A DNA stretch of 64,000 nucleotides, from positions 17,718 through 81,717 of the forward strand of contig CAZEAC010000012.1 in the NCBI GenBank assembly GCA_964510065.1, given 5' to 3'. The notes beneath the pieces are model-generated. The model saw nothing but the letters and a program-made list of their open reading frames with translations, was not told where the DNA came from and did not search any database. The position numbers were made by a program, and so were the translations under genes. Shown here piece after piece: positions 1 to 8,164 of this stretch. This DNA is from CAZEAC01 sp964510065. GTDB lineage: Bacteria > Bdellovibrionota_C > UBA2361 > CAIXSY01. The stretch's first letter is position 1. Each line of letters begins with the position of its first letter.

Positions 1-2
1 GT

Positions 3-479
3 CATAGATGGGACAGTTTCTGTGTTTCAAGTGTGAGTCCCACTCCTGTAGTCAGTCAAGGTAGTGTAATGGTCGACCCAGCTCCCGCAGGCTTCGAAGC
101 AAGTACTATGCGAGCTGTCAATTGTAAGCAGCACCGTAGCTGGGTTAATCCCTATTCCGAAGATTCTTATTTTGCGATTTCGAGTGGTACGTCAGATTAT
201 GAAGAGACATCGAGTGCGATGATTAGGTTAAATGGCGATCCAATGATTACCTATTACATTTCATATGATATTGTTATTTCCAATTTCGAAAATCCGACAC
301 AGCCGGTGCCGAACGGAACTATAAAAATAGATGGTGTGGAAACTGGTGGGAATCTCCACGTAGAAGGTTGGGTCTCGGGGGCAGAAGAAGCAATTCCGTT
401 AACGGTAAGCATCGAAGGGGCTTGTATTCAGTACGGCATTGCTAATCTCACCGTCGCAAATCTGGCTAATAGAAGGTGA
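3..479 (+). CDS. Hypothetical protein, 5' end outside the window
   Basis: The reading frame is open from the left edge of the window and ends with a TGA at 477-479. A GTG at 33 could serve as a start but has no clear ribosome binding site, so I read this as the 3' part of a longer gene. The visible product is rich in Ser, Thr, Glu and Ile with alternating hydrophobic residues, which suggests a beta-rich, possibly exported domain. It has two isolated cysteines (in VNCKQH and EGACIQ) in the certain part. I do not recognise a family. A 73-base gap separates it from the next gene on the same strand. Confidence 0.5.
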   Translation, partial: HRWDSFCVSSVSPTPVVSQGSVMVDPAPAGFEASTMRAVNCKQHRSWVNPYSEDSYFAISSGTSDYEETSSAMIRLNGDPMITYYISYDIVISNFENPTQPVPNGTIKIDGVETGGNLHVEGWVSGAEEAIPLTVSIEGACIQYGIANLTVANLANRR

Positions 480-552
480 GTTCCGCATTTCTAAAGGCGG
501 CCTATCAATTGTTTCATAAAGTCGGGCAGGTGCGGTAGTATGGGGATCTCAT

Positions 553-1665
553 ATGTTGAGTCTCCCCGTAAATCAGAAGCAGTCCACCTCCGATGTACGA
601 ATCGGAGATGTGCTGATACCGTACAAAGCCGATCTTGAAAAAGTTGTCGTAGCGCTTGTTCGGGACATCATCCCTCACCATGTGCTTATTGCCCCGGCAC
701 TTGATAAACTTGGAATTGATCCGAGTCGTAAGCCTGAAAAGCTAACTGCGCTTCTCGCGCAGCTTCTCTGTTATCCTCGAGTCATAGCTGATCATAGCTT
801 TGCTGTTGAAACCGCGGCAAGAGCGCGGATTGACGCGGGCGAGCTTCTTACGCAGCTATTTTCGGGGTTCATTGCTGACAATCCGCCGAGTACGAAATAC
901 GCGGCCTCTTGGGCCGCGCTGTATCTCTCAATGGGTGCCGCGCAGTGGGACTCAAAGCGGATGGAGTTCCTGCAGCGGCGCTTCGGTGCAAGCGCGGATC
1001 TCGTGCGTACGGCACTTGATCAAAAAGCTCCCGGCCTTTTTTCTGCTTTCTTGGTCCCACAAAAAGTCTCATCGCAGGCGGTAGTCCTTCCAGCGCTTTC
1101 GAGGGAAAGAAGCTGGAGAGATTTGAAGGTTGATTCCGAAGAACCGTCGAAAGTACAGCCAGCGGCATCAGAAAAGAAAGAGCCTGGCGCGGAACGAGCA
1201 GCATTTTATCGAGCTCTTTGTACCGAGATCAGCGAGACTACCGCACTAGTTCCGGCGCGCTGCGATTATCACCTGATGCAGCCTTTTTTCGAAGCCTCTG
1301 TGCCGGAAGTCGCTGCGTATAGGCAGCGACTTGCTACTGCAAACAACTCTTTCGTTCTTGCCAGACACTCGCGAATCGTTTGGGAACATGGGTCACGAAG
1401 CGAGGTGATTGATGAGGAAAACTTCAGCCCAAATGCGAGAAGAAATTTTCGGCTAGAAACGCCCGAGAAGCTTGTTTTTGTAACCAAAAACTTTGGTGAG
1501 GTGCACGCGGAGTGCTTCTTTTCCAAGACTATTTTTAAGATTAGTGGCGTGCTTGGCGGGGATACGTTCTGTATTTTCGATGCTGCAAAGCCTTACCCTT
1601 GGATGACTTCAATGGAGAAGCTTAGCGCTGGTTTCCGGCCTTTACCTCGCGCCGCAGCTGTTTAA
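553..1665 (+). CDS. Hypothetical protein, 370 aa
   Basis: An ATG start at 553 follows GGGGATCTCAT. The protein is soluble, without a signal peptide or membrane helix. The N-terminal half (about 1-170) is rich in Ala and Leu and probably helical. A charged linker follows around 190-215 (SEEPSKVQPAASEKKEPG), then a mixed alpha/beta C-terminal domain from about 215. I do not recognise a family. Its last 44 bases overlap the 3' end of the convergent PPK2-like gene, so the two transcription units meet tail to tail. Codon use looks like that of the neighbouring housekeeping genes. Confidence 0.6.
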   Translation: MLSLPVNQKQSTSDVRIGDVLIPYKADLEKVVVALVRDIIPHHVLIAPALDKLGIDPSRKPEKLTALLAQLLCYPRVIADHSFAVETAARARIDAGELLTQLFSGFIADNPPSTKYAASWAALYLSMGAAQWDSKRMEFLQRRFGASADLVRTALDQKAPGLFSAFLVPQKVSSQAVVLPALSRERSWRDLKVDSEEPSKVQPAASEKKEPGAERAAFYRALCTEISETTALVPARCDYHLMQPFFEASVPEVAAYRQRLATANNSFVLARHSRIVWEHGSRSEVIDEENFSPNARRNFRLETPEKLVFVTKNFGEVHAECFFSKTIFKISGVLGGDTFCIFDAAKPYPWMTSMEKLSAGFRPLPRAAAV

Positions 1666-2533
1666 TCATCGCGTCAAATTCTTTGCGCTCCTTTGGGCCC
1701 ATCCGCGGATGTCTCGGATTTATCTCCTGTAAGTGATGATTTAAGATCTTGGCGATAAGAATAGCCGCAGCGCGTTTGTCGTCGGACGGAATAATGTACC
1801 ACGGCGCATGTTTTGTGCTTGTTGCCGGAATTGCTTCGCTATAGACCTTAAGATTTTCTTCGAACTTATCACGATCTTTCAAATCTTGAAGGCTCAGCTT
1901 CCAGTGCTTTTCAGGGTTATCGTAGCGCTCAAGCAGACGCACCGCCTGTTGATGTTTTGATACATGTAGATAAAATTTAACGATAGTGACGCCATTTCGG
2001 TGTTGGTATTCTTCGAATTGACGGATGTCTTTGTAGCGCTCTTTCCAAGCACGTTTCCCAAAATGGCTTGGCTTAAGACCGCGCGCCTTAAGAAAAGATG
2101 GATTCACCCGGACTGCGCCAACCTCTTCATAGTGGGTGCGGTCCCAAAAGCTAAATTTTCCACGTGGCGGGAGCGCTTCGTAATGTCGCTGAAGCCAAGA
2201 AAACTCAAAATCCTCGGCGCTTGGGGAGCGAAAAGAGTGATTCTCGCAGCCTTTAGAATTTAAACCCTTGCATACGCGTCGAGTGATGCTTGATTTGCCA
2301 GAGCCGTTGTCACCCTGGAATGCTGCCAGCAGCGCTCGTGCGCGCGAGGCAAATAGCGCTGCTTGAAACCGTGTAAGCTTGACATGTTCATCGCGGAGCT
2401 GACTTTGATAGTCGCTCTTATTAACGTAGACTCCACGGAGCTCCGTAGGAAAGCGCTCAAGATCGAAATCGCGTTCGTTCGGACGAACGCGAAAATCTTC
2501 AACATTGAGTTTTGAAACTTTCCAAGCGCGCAT
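1622..2533 (-). CDS. PPK2-family polyphosphate kinase paralogue with altered Walker A
   Basis: The family transfers phosphate between polyphosphate and nucleotides in the cytoplasm. The protein (303 aa) has the family layout: N-terminal ERFPTEL segment, P-loop at about 74-80 (GDNGSGK), the second catalytic block FWDRTHYEEVGAVRV at about 129-143, a KFYLHVSK strand, and the C-terminal PWYIIPSDDKR block. In PPK2 enzymes the P-loop is G-x-D-x-x-G-K; here the conserved Asp is Asn (N76) and the loop is followed by SS, not DG. The neighbouring copy keeps the Asp. This copy may have changed substrate or lost activity. It lies 12 bases downstream of its paralogue and is probably co-transcribed with it. 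Confidence 0.85.
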   Translation of the reverse strand: MRAWKVSKLNVEDFRVRPNERDFDLERFPTELRGVYVNKSDYQSQLRDEHVKLTRFQAALFASRARALLAAFQGDNGSGKSSITRRVCKGLNSKGCENHSFRSPSAEDFEFSWLQRHYEALPPRGKFSFWDRTHYEEVGAVRVNPSFLKARGLKPSHFGKRAWKERYKDIRQFEEYQHRNGVTIVKFYLHVSKHQQAVRLLERYDNPEKHWKLSLQDLKDRDKFEENLKVYSEAIPATSTKHAPWYIIPSDDKRAAAILIAKILNHHLQEINPRHPRMGPKERKEFDAMIKQLRREVKAGNQR

Positions 2534-2545
2534 GTGGCTGGTCTT

Positions 2546-3436
2546 TTAGTCCCGTCCAAGCTCTTTCTTAAGTTCACGAATGGCGCCCTTTATTGCTTTG
2601 CGCCCGGCTTTATCGAGTGGCTGCGGCTTTGGGTCGGCCCTTTCAAGATGTTTAACTACAATCTTCGCGGCGATAAGCCGTGCCGTGCGCTTGTCGTCCG
2701 CCGGGATAACATACACAGGACAATCCTTGGTGCTTGTCGCGACGAACGCTCTTGTATAGGCCTGCATATACTTGGCCCAAAGTTTGCGCTCGGCCATGTC
2801 GCCTGGATTAAATTTGAAGTGCTTTTTGGGGTCTTCGGCGCGAGCGAGGAGCCTGCGCGCCTGCTCTTTTTTGGAAATATGAAGAAAGATTTTTACAACG
2901 GGGATTCCTCGTTCATGAGCGCGAGCCTCGAAATCGGCTATCTCCTGAAGTCTTGCATTCCAGAATTTCTTATTTGCGCGCTTAGGATCGATGTCGCGAG
3001 CTCGTAGAAATTCGGGATGTACTCGAACCGTGCCAACCTCTTCTAAATGGGTACGATTCCACACGGCGATAAAGCCAGTCGGAGGAAGTGCGGCTTCGTG
3101 GCGCTGCAAGAAATGTTGCTTAAACTCGGCTTCGGTCGGGCGCTTGAACGAGGTAAAGGCCACCCCTTGCGGATTGCATCCGGTAAGAACATGTTCGATA
3201 AGTCCATCTTTTCCGCCGGCGTCCATAGCCTGAAGTCCGAAGGCAAGCCCGCCTTTTTTCGAGGCAAAAAGCAGCTCTTGAATCTCTGACATTCTCGCTT
3301 TGGCTTTGCCGAGCTTTCGCTCGTAATCCTGCTCGTCTTTATAGGGCTGCTTCTTAAGCTTGGTGGGAAAGGATGCGAGATTAAAGTCTTTGTCTCCCTT
3401 TCGAACACGGAAATCAGCGATAGTAATTTTGCTCAT
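2546..3436 (-). CDS. ppk2: PPK2-family polyphosphate:nucleotide phosphotransferase
   Basis: This 296-residue protein matches the PPK2 group typified by LQGMDTSGKDG and FNRSHYEDV. Here these read LQAMDAGGKDG (about 68-78, catalytic Asp72 and Lys76) and VWNRTHLEEVGTVRVH (about 125-140). Further family blocks are GCNPQGVAFTSFKRP, VVKIFLHISKKEQ and PVYVIPADDKR. It is expected to move phosphate between polyphosphate and ADP or ATP. I chose the ATG at 3436, not the upstream start at 3490, because homology begins at MSKITIADFRV and GAGAG precedes it. It is the first gene of a two-gene unit with the paralogue at 1622-2533. Confidence 0.9.
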   Translation of the reverse strand: MSKITIADFRVRKGDKDFNLASFPTKLKKQPYKDEQDYERKLGKAKARMSEIQELLFASKKGGLAFGLQAMDAGGKDGLIEHVLTGCNPQGVAFTSFKRPTEAEFKQHFLQRHEAALPPTGFIAVWNRTHLEEVGTVRVHPEFLRARDIDPKRANKKFWNARLQEIADFEARAHERGIPVVKIFLHISKKEQARRLLARAEDPKKHFKFNPGDMAERKLWAKYMQAYTRAFVATSTKDCPVYVIPADDKRTARLIAAKIVVKHLERADPKPQPLDKAGRKAIKGAIRELKKELGRD

Positions 3437-3598
3437 ACAACTCTCAACGTCTTTTAAATTTTCTCGGCGACCGAGAACTCCCCGCCGCAAAAGAAGGAAC
3501 AGATAGTATAGCCCTAAGGTAGTTCTTACTCAAACGTAAATCGCCAAAAAAGTTCAATAGTTAAAGGAGTTTTCACGGTTTCGACTCCGTGACTTCCG

Positions 3599-4138
3599 CT
3601 AGCTATTTCGTGGCGGCACCGTTTTCGAAGAATTTACTAGCGCGGAGAGCGCCAGGCTCTTACCAATATCCTCCGCTAATAGTTTCTTTCCCATGGCGAC
3701 GATACGGATTGCCGTTGCCGCCATAAGCCCCGCGCGAGCATCGGTAGGAAAGCCATACTTGGCAAACACCGCTGACACTCGAGCTTCGAATTGCGATACC
3801 TGATGATTAAGCAGGGCCGGCGAGACTTTGTCAGGTGAAATTTCATGCTCCCAGCCGGCTTCGGCGTTGAGCCCAAACTGCCCCGCAAAATGCTGCATAA
3901 GAGAAATAAGCCTTGGGCCGTCACTATCTACCTGTTCAGCCAAGATTGGAGAACCTGGGGCGAGCTTCGAGAGATCAATGCCGGTATCGCGGAGCAGATA
4001 ACACCCGGCAAGCGCCGCTGCCGCCGTAACTGCACGCTCGACCTCAGCGCCGCGGGTACGCTGTATCTCGGCCATGATAAGATCAAGAACCTCATCGGCT
4101 ACTTTGGCGCTAAGGTCTTCTGGAGATTGAGCGTTCAT
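3599..4138 (-). CDS. Hypothetical helical protein, 179 aa
   Basis: A soluble, Ala- and Leu-rich protein, probably all alpha-helical, with no signal peptide or membrane helix and one Cys (AGCYLL, about 45). I recognise no family. It lies downstream of the terminator hairpin that closes the ABC/AAA cluster, on the same strand, so it is more likely its own unit than the last gene of that cluster. A weak hairpin (TCACGG/CCGTGA) follows the stop codon between 3572 and 3591. Confidence 0.55.
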   Translation of the reverse strand: MNAQSPEDLSAKVADEVLDLIMAEIQRTRGAEVERAVTAAAALAGCYLLRDTGIDLSKLAPGSPILAEQVDSDGPRLISLMQHFAGQFGLNAEAGWEHEISPDKVSPALLNHQVSQFEARVSAVFAKYGFPTDARAGLMAATAIRIVAMGKKLLAEDIGKSLALSALVNSSKTVPPRNS

Positions 4139-4283
4139 AAAAAGATAGGGTAGGGGTGAGGGTAGAAAGTTTATTAAAACAATTAGCTGCTATCCTGCCA
4201 TACTTTCTGTCCATCTGGGCAGATAGTATGACAGGATCGCGGCGAAACCTTACTTTGAAACCGAGTTAATTGTGAAAAGGGTG

Positions 4284-4317
4284 AAAGGGTGCGTCAGCGG
4301 CTGCCGACGCACCCTTT
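4284..4317 (-). terminator. Hairpin terminator closing the ABC/AAA cluster
   Basis: A perfect 12-bp stem (4284-4295 with 4306-4317, GACGCACCCTTT in the second arm) with a 10-base loop lies 7 bases after the AAA ATPase stop codon. Read on the minus strand the second arm ends in CCCTTT and is followed by CACCCTTTTC, a modest T-rich tail. The stem is strong; termination itself is inferred. Confidence 0.65.
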
Positions 4318-4324
4318 ACCATGT

Positions 4325-6085
4325 TTACTCCTGCGCGAACTTGAAGCGGAGCGATTCAATCTCCGCCTGAATTTTCTCCTCTGCGCCCTCGCCACGATAT
4401 TCTTTTGGCAGAAGGTCGGGGTAGGTGCAGAACTGAGTGGCGATCAAGGACTGGAAACGCCGCTTCTCCTTGATCGCGCTGCTGGCTCGCCAATACTGAA
4501 TGACTTCCCGTACGGGCTTTTTCGAACCCCGTAATTCAATGAGGAAGTCATTGTAGTCCCGCTTGCTGTAGTGACCCGTCTTGTCCATCAAGACCGTGAG
4601 ATCCTCGTCCGTAAGCATAACTTCGCCACGGCCGAAAAATTCCCTGAGGAAGTCACGACGCTCTTCACCTTCAGGATCGAAAAGCGGGACCTGAATCGGA
4701 GAACGCGAGACAATATCCGGGTCGAGCTGGTCCGGCCGTGAGGTCATAAGGCACCACACGACCTTTCCTCGAAACTGCGGATCGGACATGAGCTTGATCA
4801 CATTACCTCCAAGCCTCTTTTCGGTCTCATGAGTGTCTTTGCTGTGCACGGAGCCAAAGGCCGTGTGCGCTTCATCGACAAACACAAGGATCCGTCCGTA
4901 GATTCGAAGGCGTGATCGCAAGATTTCGAAGAACTTATCGGTGTCCCCGAAGTACATTCCGCGAAGCCCCGTGAGCTCAATGCAGATCCGGCCGCAATCG
5001 CCGGCAACTGCCGAGAGCGTGAAGGTCTTTCCGGATCCGTTGGGCCCCGGCACAATAATTGACGTAAAGGCCGTCCTCGGATTATCGCAGCGCGCGATCA
5101 CCTCTTTGAGGCGAGCGAGCTCCTCTGCGCTTCCGATTACATCCTTCACGCCATGTTCCGGGTAGATAACCGTGATGATGTCGCCGAGCTGCCTTTTCAG
5201 CAGCACATTGACTTCTCCCACGACATCTTTCCGGATGAGAGGCACCTTCGTGCGGTCAGCCCGCACGCAGAGCGATTCAATCGCAGTGAGCTGTAAGCCA
5301 GCGCTATCGAGCGCAAAATTTCCGGGCGAAAGCTCGCCGAGGATTGTTGGCTTTCCCGCGACCGCGTAGTCGACAAACGAGCGCCGTTCCGTTTCCGGCG
5401 GGAGCTCAATTTCCAGCGCCTGAGTGCTTGGGAGCGACAGAATCTCCTGATTCACGCTCCGGCTACTTGGTGCTATGAGCACCACCAGGCAGTCGCTCCT
5501 CGTAAACAATGGATCGCTGATCCAATCGAGAAATGCGACAAGTCGCATTCGATCGATTTCGCTGATGTGCGATGCCTCCCCTGCGGGAAACATCTTATCA
5601 GCGAATTGAAACACGACGCAGAGCGGTGGCACCACCGACGCCGGATCTTTTTGCGGCAGTGTCGCCTGTCCAGCACGAAGGTGAATAATGCTCTCCATGG
5701 TTCCACGGAGAAACTGCAGGCCTGGAAGCGGGCTGAATTTGAGGTCAGCTATCGCCTTTTTGGCCGCCGCGCGATCGAGCTTTTCGGCTTTGCTTCGCGC
5801 GGTCGCATTCTTGAGTTCGATGGCGTTCAGAAGCCTCTCTTCGTCTTTCTCGGTGTAGAAGGTAATTCCCGCCGACATGTCGAAGCGAAGCACGATCATC
5901 TGCTCGCACAGCTCCTGATAGAGCGCCTGCTGCAACGGAAGAAACAGGCCGTTCCTAGCGCGGAAAATGTCATTGACATTTCCCGACAGGAGCAGCACTG
6001 ATTTCCCACGATCGCTGTAGGCGTCTCTGATGGCGTCCATAAAGACCGCCCGATGTACTTTCCCTGGTTCTTTTGTTTCACTCAT
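4325..6085 (-). CDS. AAA+ ATPase with a degenerate first and intact second AAA domain
   Basis: A 586-residue cytoplasmic protein. Residues about 20-240 look like an AAA fold without a usable P-loop (GKSVLLLSGNVND, then VVPPLCVVFQFADK and CLVVLIAPSS), an arrangement seen in Ycf46-type proteins. The second domain is intact: Walker A GPNGSGKT (about 347-354), Walker B ILVFVDEA (about 399-406), sensor-1 MTSR (about 447-450) and an SRSP arginine finger (about 460-463). The start ATG overlaps the ABC ATPase stop (TAATG), so translation is probably coupled. As the last gene of the cluster, it may remodel a partner, for example the PspA-like coiled coil; that role is inference. Confidence 0.85.
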   Translation of the reverse strand: MSETKEPGKVHRAVFMDAIRDAYSDRGKSVLLLSGNVNDIFRARNGLFLPLQQALYQELCEQMIVLRFDMSAGITFYTEKDEERLLNAIELKNATARSKAEKLDRAAAKKAIADLKFSPLPGLQFLRGTMESIIHLRAGQATLPQKDPASVVPPLCVVFQFADKMFPAGEASHISEIDRMRLVAFLDWISDPLFTRSDCLVVLIAPSSRSVNQEILSLPSTQALEIELPPETERRSFVDYAVAGKPTILGELSPGNFALDSAGLQLTAIESLCVRADRTKVPLIRKDVVGEVNVLLKRQLGDIITVIYPEHGVKDVIGSAEELARLKEVIARCDNPRTAFTSIIVPGPNGSGKTFTLSAVAGDCGRICIELTGLRGMYFGDTDKFFEILRSRLRIYGRILVFVDEAHTAFGSVHSKDTHETEKRLGGNVIKLMSDPQFRGKVVWCLMTSRPDQLDPDIVSRSPIQVPLFDPEGEERRDFLREFFGRGEVMLTDEDLTVLMDKTGHYSKRDYNDFLIELRGSKKPVREVIQYWRASSAIKEKRRFQSLIATQFCTYPDLLPKEYRGEGAEEKIQAEIESLRFKFAQE

Positions 6086-6999
6086 TATGGTTGGATGTTG
6101 ACCCGAATTGCATCGGGATGGTCATGGTCGAATCGATCCGGCGTAAGCGGATCTTCCGGCTCCAGCACGTCGTGCTGAACCCGTTTCAGCAACTCGTTAA
6201 ACACGGGCTCATATTTGAAGCTGTCAGGCTTCACCTTGCCGCCCGGAATTAACTTATCACTGAGGATTACCGCTCCGTTTCCTGGCTGACCATCTGCATG
6301 GCGCCAGTGTTGGCTGAGTCCGATCACGCGGGTGCCGAGGTACAGCGCCTCTTCAAGATCGTGCGTGACGAAGATCACGGTCATGCCGTAATCCTGCCAG
6401 CACTTGATCAGAAGCTGCTGCATCCCTTTTCGCACGCCGGCATCGAGCGCGCCGAAGGGCTCATCCATAAGGAGTACCTTCGGTCGCATTATCATCGCCT
6501 GTGCGATGGCGACGCGTTGACGCATTCCGCCCGAGAGTTCGTGCGGAAATTTGTGCGCGTCATCGGCTTTGAGGCCGATTCGTTTGATCAAGTCCATCGC
6601 CTCGATCCTTGCCTCCCTTCGCACCTTTCGAAAGTGCGCTGTGTGCAGAATCCGTTGCGCGAGATTCGACCGGTCGAGCTCGGGCCCGAGCACAATATTT
6701 TGCAGTACCGTGCAGTTGGGCATCAGCCCATACTTTTGAAACACGATGCCGCGGTCGCGGTTAATTTCCTCGATAGCGTCATTTTCGAATTGGACGCTGC
6801 CTTCGGTGGGAAACTGCGAGCCGAACACCATGCGCAGAAGCGTGCTCTTGCCGCAACCCGTGGGGCCGACAAGCGAGAGGAACTCGCCGTCAGTGATCCG
6901 CAGGCTGATGTTGTTGATGATCGTCTTCGGTGGCGCATCCTCAACTGGATAGCGCACACTCACACCACTCATCGTAATTTGATGTTGTTGTAGTTGCAT
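6085..6999 (-). CDS. ABC transporter ATPase, nitrate/sulfonate (NitT/TauT) type
   Basis: A 304-residue ATP-binding subunit that would energise the permease encoded 11 bases upstream. It has Walker A GPTGCGKST (about 45-53), Q-loop FQKYGL (about 88-92), signature LSGGMRQ (155-161), Walker B VLLMDEP (175-181), D-loop ALD, and switch FVTHD. I chose the ATG at 6999 because the longer frame runs back into the permease gene and homology starts at this Met. The C-terminal 60 residues after the switch are longer than in SsuB or TauB and include a charged segment ending in DHDHPDAIRV. The stop codon overlaps the start of the AAA ATPase. Confidence 0.93.
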   Translation of the reverse strand: MQLQQHQITMSGVSVRYPVEDAPPKTIINNISLRITDGEFLSLVGPTGCGKSTLLRMVFGSQFPTEGSVQFENDAIEEINRDRGIVFQKYGLMPNCTVLQNIVLGPELDRSNLAQRILHTAHFRKVRREARIEAMDLIKRIGLKADDAHKFPHELSGGMRQRVAIAQAMIMRPKVLLMDEPFGALDAGVRKGMQQLLIKCWQDYGMTVIFVTHDLEEALYLGTRVIGLSQHWRHADGQPGNGAVILSDKLIPGGKVKPDSFKYEPVFNELLKRVQHDVLEPEDPLTPDRFDHDHPDAIRVNIQP

Positions 7000-7010
7000 A
7001 TCTATTCGGT

Positions 7011-7844
7011 TTATTGGTTGCTCCACTTGTAGCGCGAGGTAATCCAGGCGCTGACTAAACGATCGGCGACAAACAGGAGTAAGGTCATCCACAACACATA
7101 GGGGATGATTGTGTCCATCGAGATCGTGCGTTTCATTAGGTAGATGCGGTAGCCGAGCCCCTGACTTGCGATCATGAACTCACCGGCCAAGAGGCATTGA
7201 ATGCCCGCCATAAACGAAAGGCGAATGGCATCAAGTACTTTCGGCCAGATAATCGGCAGCACTACTCTGTAGACGACCTCGAAGTCGCTTGCACCCCGAG
7301 ATTTCGAAGACTCAATCAGCTCGCGCGGCACCTCTTTTGAAAAGAGGTAGGTTGATAGTGCCACAGTCGGAAAGACTCCGACCATGATCAGCACGACCTT
7401 TGGTAGCTCCTCCACGCCCATGACCACGATAACTATCGCGGTAAGGGCCATTGGCGGTACCATGCCGAGGAAACTTATGAGTCCTTTGAGGGTCGACTCG
7501 ATATAGGGGAAGACCCCCATATGAAGCCCTACGAGAATCGGAATAAAGATAAAGGCGTAGGCGATGAGAAATCGCTTTACGCTTGCCCAGGTATCAAACC
7601 AGAGCAGTACCTTATCCGTCTTCACGTCGCGCTTGATGGCGATGGTTTTGACACCTTCCACAAGCTGGCTCACCGTCGGGGTAACCTTTTCGAGTGACTC
7701 TCCGTCGTTTGCCGCGGCACTCTGATGGTGACGGCTCTGCGCCACCACCATATAGGCCGCTACCAGCACCACAAAGGGTAACGTGGGCAGTATTTTTGCC
7801 CAGATACCCTGTGGTTTTCGATCCCTACGGACCAGGTTTCTCAT
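7011..7844 (-). CDS. ABC transporter permease, BPD_transp_1 (SsuC/TauC) type
   Basis: A 277-residue inner-membrane protein. The first hydrophobic helix is at about 20-36, followed by a periplasmic insertion of about 60 residues, then about five further helices. The cytoplasmic EAA loop that docks on the ATPase is clear (SKSRGASDFEVVYRVVLP, about 182-199). It pairs with the ATPase immediately downstream and the binding protein upstream. A 320-base spacer with hairpins separates it from the binding-protein gene. The soluble insertion between helices 1 and 2 is larger than usual for this family and could bind one of the periplasmic partners of the cluster. Confidence 0.92.
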   Translation of the reverse strand: MRNLVRRDRKPQGIWAKILPTLPFVVLVAAYMVVAQSRHHQSAAANDGESLEKVTPTVSQLVEGVKTIAIKRDVKTDKVLLWFDTWASVKRFLIAYAFIFIPILVGLHMGVFPYIESTLKGLISFLGMVPPMALTAIVIVVMGVEELPKVVLIMVGVFPTVALSTYLFSKEVPRELIESSKSRGASDFEVVYRVVLPIIWPKVLDAIRLSFMAGIQCLLAGEFMIASQGLGYRIYLMKRTISMDTIIPYVLWMTLLLFVADRLVSAWITSRYKWSNQ

Positions 7845-8015
7845 GTCTTTATCCTTTCTCTTTCTGCGTTGCTTTTTGATTTTTGTTTAAATGCGAATTT
7901 CACGAATTAAGAAAAAAACTTTCTCCCTCTACCCCTTACCAGATTGTAAGAACTACTTCGGTATGAAGCAGAAGAAAGAGGAACAAAAAAATCCTTATAT
8001 GAACCTAAGCCTAAA

Positions 8016-8138
8016 ATTCCTGTCGCCAGAGATCGGCGTTGCGGCCGAGCTTGGGTGACAGGAATCAGGCAAAGCCTTGATAAATTCCTATCTTGGATAG
8101 TACGAGCGCGGTGGATTGGACTGGCCAACCCACCGCGC
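8016..8138 (-). promoter_or_regulatory. Two hairpins in the 320-base gap between binding-protein and permease genes
   Basis: The gap 7845-8164 contains no gene that I can support. Next to the binding-protein stop is a strong stem-loop (8106-8119 with 8125-8138, one G:T pair, GCGCGGTGG in the outer part) without a T-tract. Further on, ATTCCTGTC at 8016-8024 pairs perfectly with GACAGGAAT at 8057-8065, around a GC-rich loop. The first is the kind of hairpin that stabilises the upstream mRNA and sets a high ratio of binding protein to permease; the second could be a permease leader structure. I match neither to a known riboswitch. Confidence 0.5.
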
Positions 8139-8164
8139 CTTGTGTTTACTCTTTAGTGCCGAAG

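Noticed and set aside
5567..6001. 144-codon plus-strand frame within the AAA ATPase gene
   Set aside because: Antisense to a protein with intact family blocks; no ribosome binding site.
6298..6993. 231-codon frame on the plus strand opposite the ABC ATPase
   Set aside because: It is an antisense shadow; the minus-strand frame carries all ABC ATPase motifs.
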